This document shows, piece by piece, positions 4,825 to 7,451 of a stretch of DNA of 7,451 nucleotides. A model generated the notes under the pieces. It had not been told where the DNA came from, made no database searches, and was given only the letters and a program-made list of their open reading frames with translations. Origin of the DNA: Thermoplasmata archaeon (GTDB lineage: Archaea; Thermoplasmatota; Thermoplasmata; Thermoplasmatales; Thermoplasmataceae); the NCBI GenBank assembly GCA_021797055.1, contig JAKAAI010000086.1, positions 1 to 7,451 on the forward strand. Direction: 5' to 3'. Made by a program: the position numbers and the translations under genes. Numbering within the stretch: the stretch's first letter is position 1; each line of letters starts with the position of its first letter.

Positions 4825-6332
4825 ACCTCATAGAGGACATAGGAATCAAATGTACCAACATACATGTAATATAAAGCTGGAAATGTTATCAAATAGCCAT
4901 CAATTGTTGTATTGAGGTAAATATTCTGTATTACTATATATTTGATTTCATATTTTGAGAGGTTGGAAAGAGCAGCTCTTGAAGTTGAATTCAGTATAAC
5001 AGAAAGAGCCGCATTTCTCTCCTCAATCTCAACAGATCCGACTATGAAACCAGAATATATTATCACCCTCGCACCTGTTTCAGCAGACAGATAATTGCCA
5101 ATGCTCGGGGCAATTACAGTTGAATTGTTAAAATGGTCTTCTCCGTATGTTATTAGCGACTTGCTATAAGCAAAATCTCCTGAATTATAGTAGGATACAG
5201 TGTGATTTGCCAGTATTATTTGAGTCGGTGCAGCCGCCACTATAAAGATTGAGATAATGGTTAAAACATACTTCTTCTTGCTCAGCCATGTCTTTTTATA
5301 AATACCGGATTTAGATATTAAATTCAGATTTTTCAAAACGATTATCATTAACATTGTGTAGGAATAAAGGATTATTCTGCCTGTAATAGTCAAATCTACC
5401 GGAATGAAAGCCAGACCTGCCAGGCTGCATATGAGTGCGATGGAAAACGGATCAAGAGGCTCTATTTTTCTTAATGTTATTGCTGCATATAGTTCCAGCA
5501 GGGCAACAAATATGACGGGAATCATAAATGGAACTGCCTGGAATATCACGGTTTTCGTCACTACTGGATTGAATATGCCTGTCCCCGAAGAAGTCGGAAC
5601 CGTTATCGCGCTTATTACAAACCTGATTTTTGGGAGCCACCAGTACAACCCTGCCGCCCCTCCTGCTGCAAGTACGCAGAAAGATGATATTGCGGGTTTG
5701 AAATCCTTTTTTACAATGTCAAATACAAGAATGCCAACCAGGCATAATTCGGAGAAAAAATAGGTCAGATCATGCGTGAATGCTATCAATGCTATAAGAA
5801 CTATTGAATAAAATGTCCAGGATATTCCGGTACCTCTTCGCTCCATTGTAATCAGTAGCAAAACGAGAAAGAAAGTTGATATGATATCCGGATAACCCCC
5901 CCATGAAAGTGCATAAATCGATACATCAAAAAATATTAACATGAAGGCAGAAAATATGCTTTCAACTGCATTCTGGTATTTCTTAAGATATAGAAAAAGT
6001 ACCACTGTCTGCATAGCACTTGTAAATATGGTCAGGTATAGGAGTTCATTTAACCAAAGGCTGCCATTTACAGGTATCAGGAAAGACAGAGCTTGGTTTA
6101 AATAATATATGAAAAGAAAAATTGCAGGTGGATAAATGTAAAGGCTACCAGGATAGTAAACCTCATTAAGATCAGGAACCAGTCCTTTATTCAGATAGAT
6201 TTCCCTTTCAAAGGTCGCGAATTCACCAGCGTCGCCAGTCGGAACTTTAGTTCCATAAAAAATAGCTGCTCTTATAATTAAAGCTATTATAAAAATAGAT
6301 ACCGGAACAATTAAGTTTCTGAATTTTACCAT
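4809..6332 (-). CDS. Multi-pass membrane protein resembling GT-C glycosyltransferases
   Basis: The product has 507 residues, with about 11 predicted membrane helices between residues 5 and 376 and a C-terminal non-membrane domain (about 377-507). GT-C enzymes transfer sugars from lipid-phosphate donors on the outer face and use acidic residues in the first external loop. Here that loop (about 25-67) carries G-D-A-G-E-F (33-38), with D34 and E37 as candidates, then Y-P-P (67-69) at the next helix, a common GT-C feature. T-H-D-L-T (186-190) also resembles the family. The C-terminal part (V-I-A-P-S-I-G-N-Y-L-S-A-E-T-G) recalls the soluble tail of archaeal GT-C-like proteins. It overlaps the upstream GT4 gene by 7 bases (ATGGTAA), so the two are one operon, and no Shine-Dalgarno sequence is seen. 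Sequence similarity is only generic; it could be a polytopic protein of unknown function. The sugar and acceptor are unknown. Confidence 0.6.
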   Translation of the reverse strand: MVKFRNLIVPVSIFIIALIIRAAIFYGTKVPTGDAGEFATFEREIYLNKGLVPDLNEVYYPGSLYIYPPAIFLFIYYLNQALSFLIPVNGSLWLNELLYLTIFTSAMQTVVLFLYLKKYQNAVESIFSAFMLIFFDVSIYALSWGGYPDIISTFFLVLLLITMERRGTGISWTFYSIVLIALIAFTHDLTYFFSELCLVGILVFDIVKKDFKPAISSFCVLAAGGAAGLYWWLPKIRFVISAITVPTSSGTGIFNPVVTKTVIFQAVPFMIPVIFVALLELYAAITLRKIEPLDPFSIALICSLAGLAFIPVDLTITGRIILYSYTMLMIIVLKNLNLISKSGIYKKTWLSKKKYVLTIISIFIVAAAPTQIILANHTVSYYNSGDFAYSKSLITYGEDHFNNSTVIAPSIGNYLSAETGARVIIYSGFIVGSVEIEERNAALSVILNSTSRAALSNLSKYEIKYIVIQNIYLNTTIDGYLITFPALYYMYVGTFDSYVLYEVKANA

Positions 6333-7432
6333 GAAGACAATAGTGTTTTGGAAAGTTTTTCGGTTATAACTTCCCAGTCATACCTTCTGGAGAATTCCTT
6401 TGCATTCATGCTGAGGCGCTTCCATGCCATTTCATCGGTATAGAGTGCCTTGATCTTGTTAAGCATTTCATCAAAACCGCTTGCTACAAGGCCATTTTCA
6501 CCGTCTATTATAATCTCATTTGCAGCCATATTATATGGCCCTCCTATTGTAGTAACCGGAACGGAAGCTGCCATCGCCTCAAGTGAAGCAATAGAAAACC
6601 CCTCCCGATAGCTTGGCATAACAAAGATCCAGGACTTAGCCAAATGATCTATCATTTCATCTCTGCCTAGATTTCCAAGAAAATTAATATTGTTTGCATC
6701 CCTGGCAAGATTGTGTACCTGGCTTTCAAGGCTACCGCTTCCTATTACTTCCAAATTGAATTCTGGAAAGTTTTTCACCTTCTTTATAAGCTGGTCTATC
6801 CTCTTATGAGGTTCCAGGCGACCAATATAAATCAACTTACCCCATTCCTTGCCACACTGTTTTTGGTAGTCGTAAGAATTTATGCCGTTTTCAACCACTG
6901 AAACATTTGATATATTGTAGTTATTCCTGACCATTGACGCAACACTGTTCGACACTGCAATATTATTAGTAAAACTCCTAGCGACCTTATTTTCCCACCC
7001 TGCTGCTATTCTCCAGAGCAGGCCTCTCTGATTATAATATCTGCCAAGGACCTCATGCCAGGTGAAGAACTTTGTCTTGTTATACGGTAAAGCGTCGGCA
7101 CCCTTAATGGCTGGTAAAAGGGGGAACTCGTCAAACACAAACATGTCCTCCTGGGAATCATGCTTCAACCTGTTCTTAATCCTATAGCTGAATTCCCTGA
7201 CCCCCATATACTTCCTTGATCCACTTTTAAAATACTGGGATTCATTCAAATCCGTGATGTATTCCATGTCTATGCCAGGCACATCAACCTTTTCTGGAAA
7301 AGGATTTGTAAGCACTTTTACGGAAAAACCCTTCCTGGATAATCTGGTTAGTGTTTCAAACGCCCTGATCTCTGCGCCCCCCTGATGGGGGTAAAAGGAT
7401 TCATTAATCGAAACTACGCTGGGAAGATCCAT
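6326..7432 (-). CDS. GT4-family glycosyltransferase (GT-B fold)
   Basis: The product has 368 residues, usual for family 4, and should be cytoplasmic or at the inner membrane face. The N-domain opens with F-Y-P-H-Q-G-G-A-E (13-21), the glycine-rich acceptor-side loop of this family, and has W-H-E at 125-127, where many GT4 enzymes hold a conserved histidine. The C-domain has E-N-G-I (181-184), G-R-L-E-P-H-K-R (204-211) with the phosphate-binding Arg206 and Lys210, and E-G-F-S-I-A-S-L-E (277-285), the E-x7-E nucleotide-sugar motif. These are retaining enzymes using a nucleotide sugar. No feature identifies the sugar. The ATG at 7432 puts the G-G loop at 18-19 as expected, although the frame stays open upstream to the window edge. 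The coupled GT-C-like membrane gene suggests joint work on a surface polysaccharide, glycolipid or protein-linked glycan. Confidence 0.93.
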   Translation of the reverse strand: MDLPSVVSINESFYPHQGGAEIRAFETLTRLSRKGFSVKVLTNPFPEKVDVPGIDMEYITDLNESQYFKSGSRKYMGVREFSYRIKNRLKHDSQEDMFVFDEFPLLPAIKGADALPYNKTKFFTWHEVLGRYYNQRGLLWRIAAGWENKVARSFTNNIAVSNSVASMVRNNYNISNVSVVENGINSYDYQKQCGKEWGKLIYIGRLEPHKRIDQLIKKVKNFPEFNLEVIGSGSLESQVHNLARDANNINFLGNLGRDEMIDHLAKSWIFVMPSYREGFSIASLEAMAASVPVTTIGGPYNMAANEIIIDGENGLVASGFDEMLNKIKALYTDEMAWKRLSMNAKEFSRRYDWEVITEKLSKTLLSSW

Positions 7433-7442
7433 TTTATTAAAG

Positions 7443-7447
7443 CCACC
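7443..7447 (-). promoter_or_regulatory. Possible ribosome binding site of the GT4 gene
   Basis: The minus strand reads GGTGG, ending 10 bases before the ATG at 7432. It matches part of the archaeal anti-16S sequence, at a slightly long spacing. If real, it supports this ATG and implies that the gene is internal to an operon or has a leader, with more genes to the right of the window. Confidence 0.4.
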
Positions 7448-7451
7448 AATG

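Noticed and set aside
5404..5763. 119-codon open frame on the plus strand opposite the GT-C-like gene
   Set aside because: It has no promoter or ribosome binding site and its composition reads as the antisense of membrane helices. The minus-strand frame is longer and operon-linked.

Overview
The window looks archaeal and most likely comes from an acidophilic member of the Thermoplasmata (Thermoplasmatales-like). The support is as follows. Three TATA-type promoters each sit about 26 bases before the start of their product, two of them leaderless. There is an intron-less tRNA-Val without an encoded CCA. AGG/AGA and ATA codons are common. A cytochrome b and Rieske pair is present with no cytochrome c1 gene beside it. 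A cell-surface YVTN beta-propeller carries the 'F-x-E-x-G-L-P' domain common in surface proteins of these archaea. The lineage is inferred from gene content and signals; no search was run.

Region 1 (1-2963, minus strand) is a tight respiratory operon. Transcription starts from a TATA box at 2956-2963 and runs through a Tat-exported Rieske iron-sulfur protein (2933-2220). It continues, after 6 bases, into a 568-residue cytochrome b (2213-507) with all four haem ligands. The last gene is a crotonase-family (enoyl-CoA hydratase/isomerase-like) protein that overlaps cytochrome b by 8 bases and runs off the left edge. Rieske and cytochrome b should together form the quinol-oxidising core of a bc-type complex. 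The link of the crotonase to respiration is unclear.

Region 2 (2964-3233) is a divergent control region. It holds a perfect 12-base palindrome, a tRNA-Val(UAC) gene with its own TATA box, and the promoter of the next gene.

Region 3 (3234-4802, plus strand) is a GTG-initiated, leaderless gene for a surface protein. The product has an N-terminal membrane/signal segment, a seven-bladed YVTN-type propeller, one Ig-like domain and a C-terminal membrane anchor. It carries about 17 external N-glycosylation sequons.

Region 4 (4809-7451, minus strand) converges on region 3 with only 6 bases between stop codons. It holds a GT4 glycosyltransferase (7432-6326) and, overlapping it by 7 bases, a multi-pass membrane protein resembling GT-C glycosyltransferases (6332-4809). 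These two probably act in surface glycan or glycolipid synthesis. The sequon-rich neighbour is a possible but unproven acceptor.

No insertion sequence, CRISPR array or obvious defence system is visible. The window is compact housekeeping and surface DNA. Its most unusual points are the altered Qo motif and long C-terminal extension of cytochrome b, and the degenerate crotonase coupled to it.
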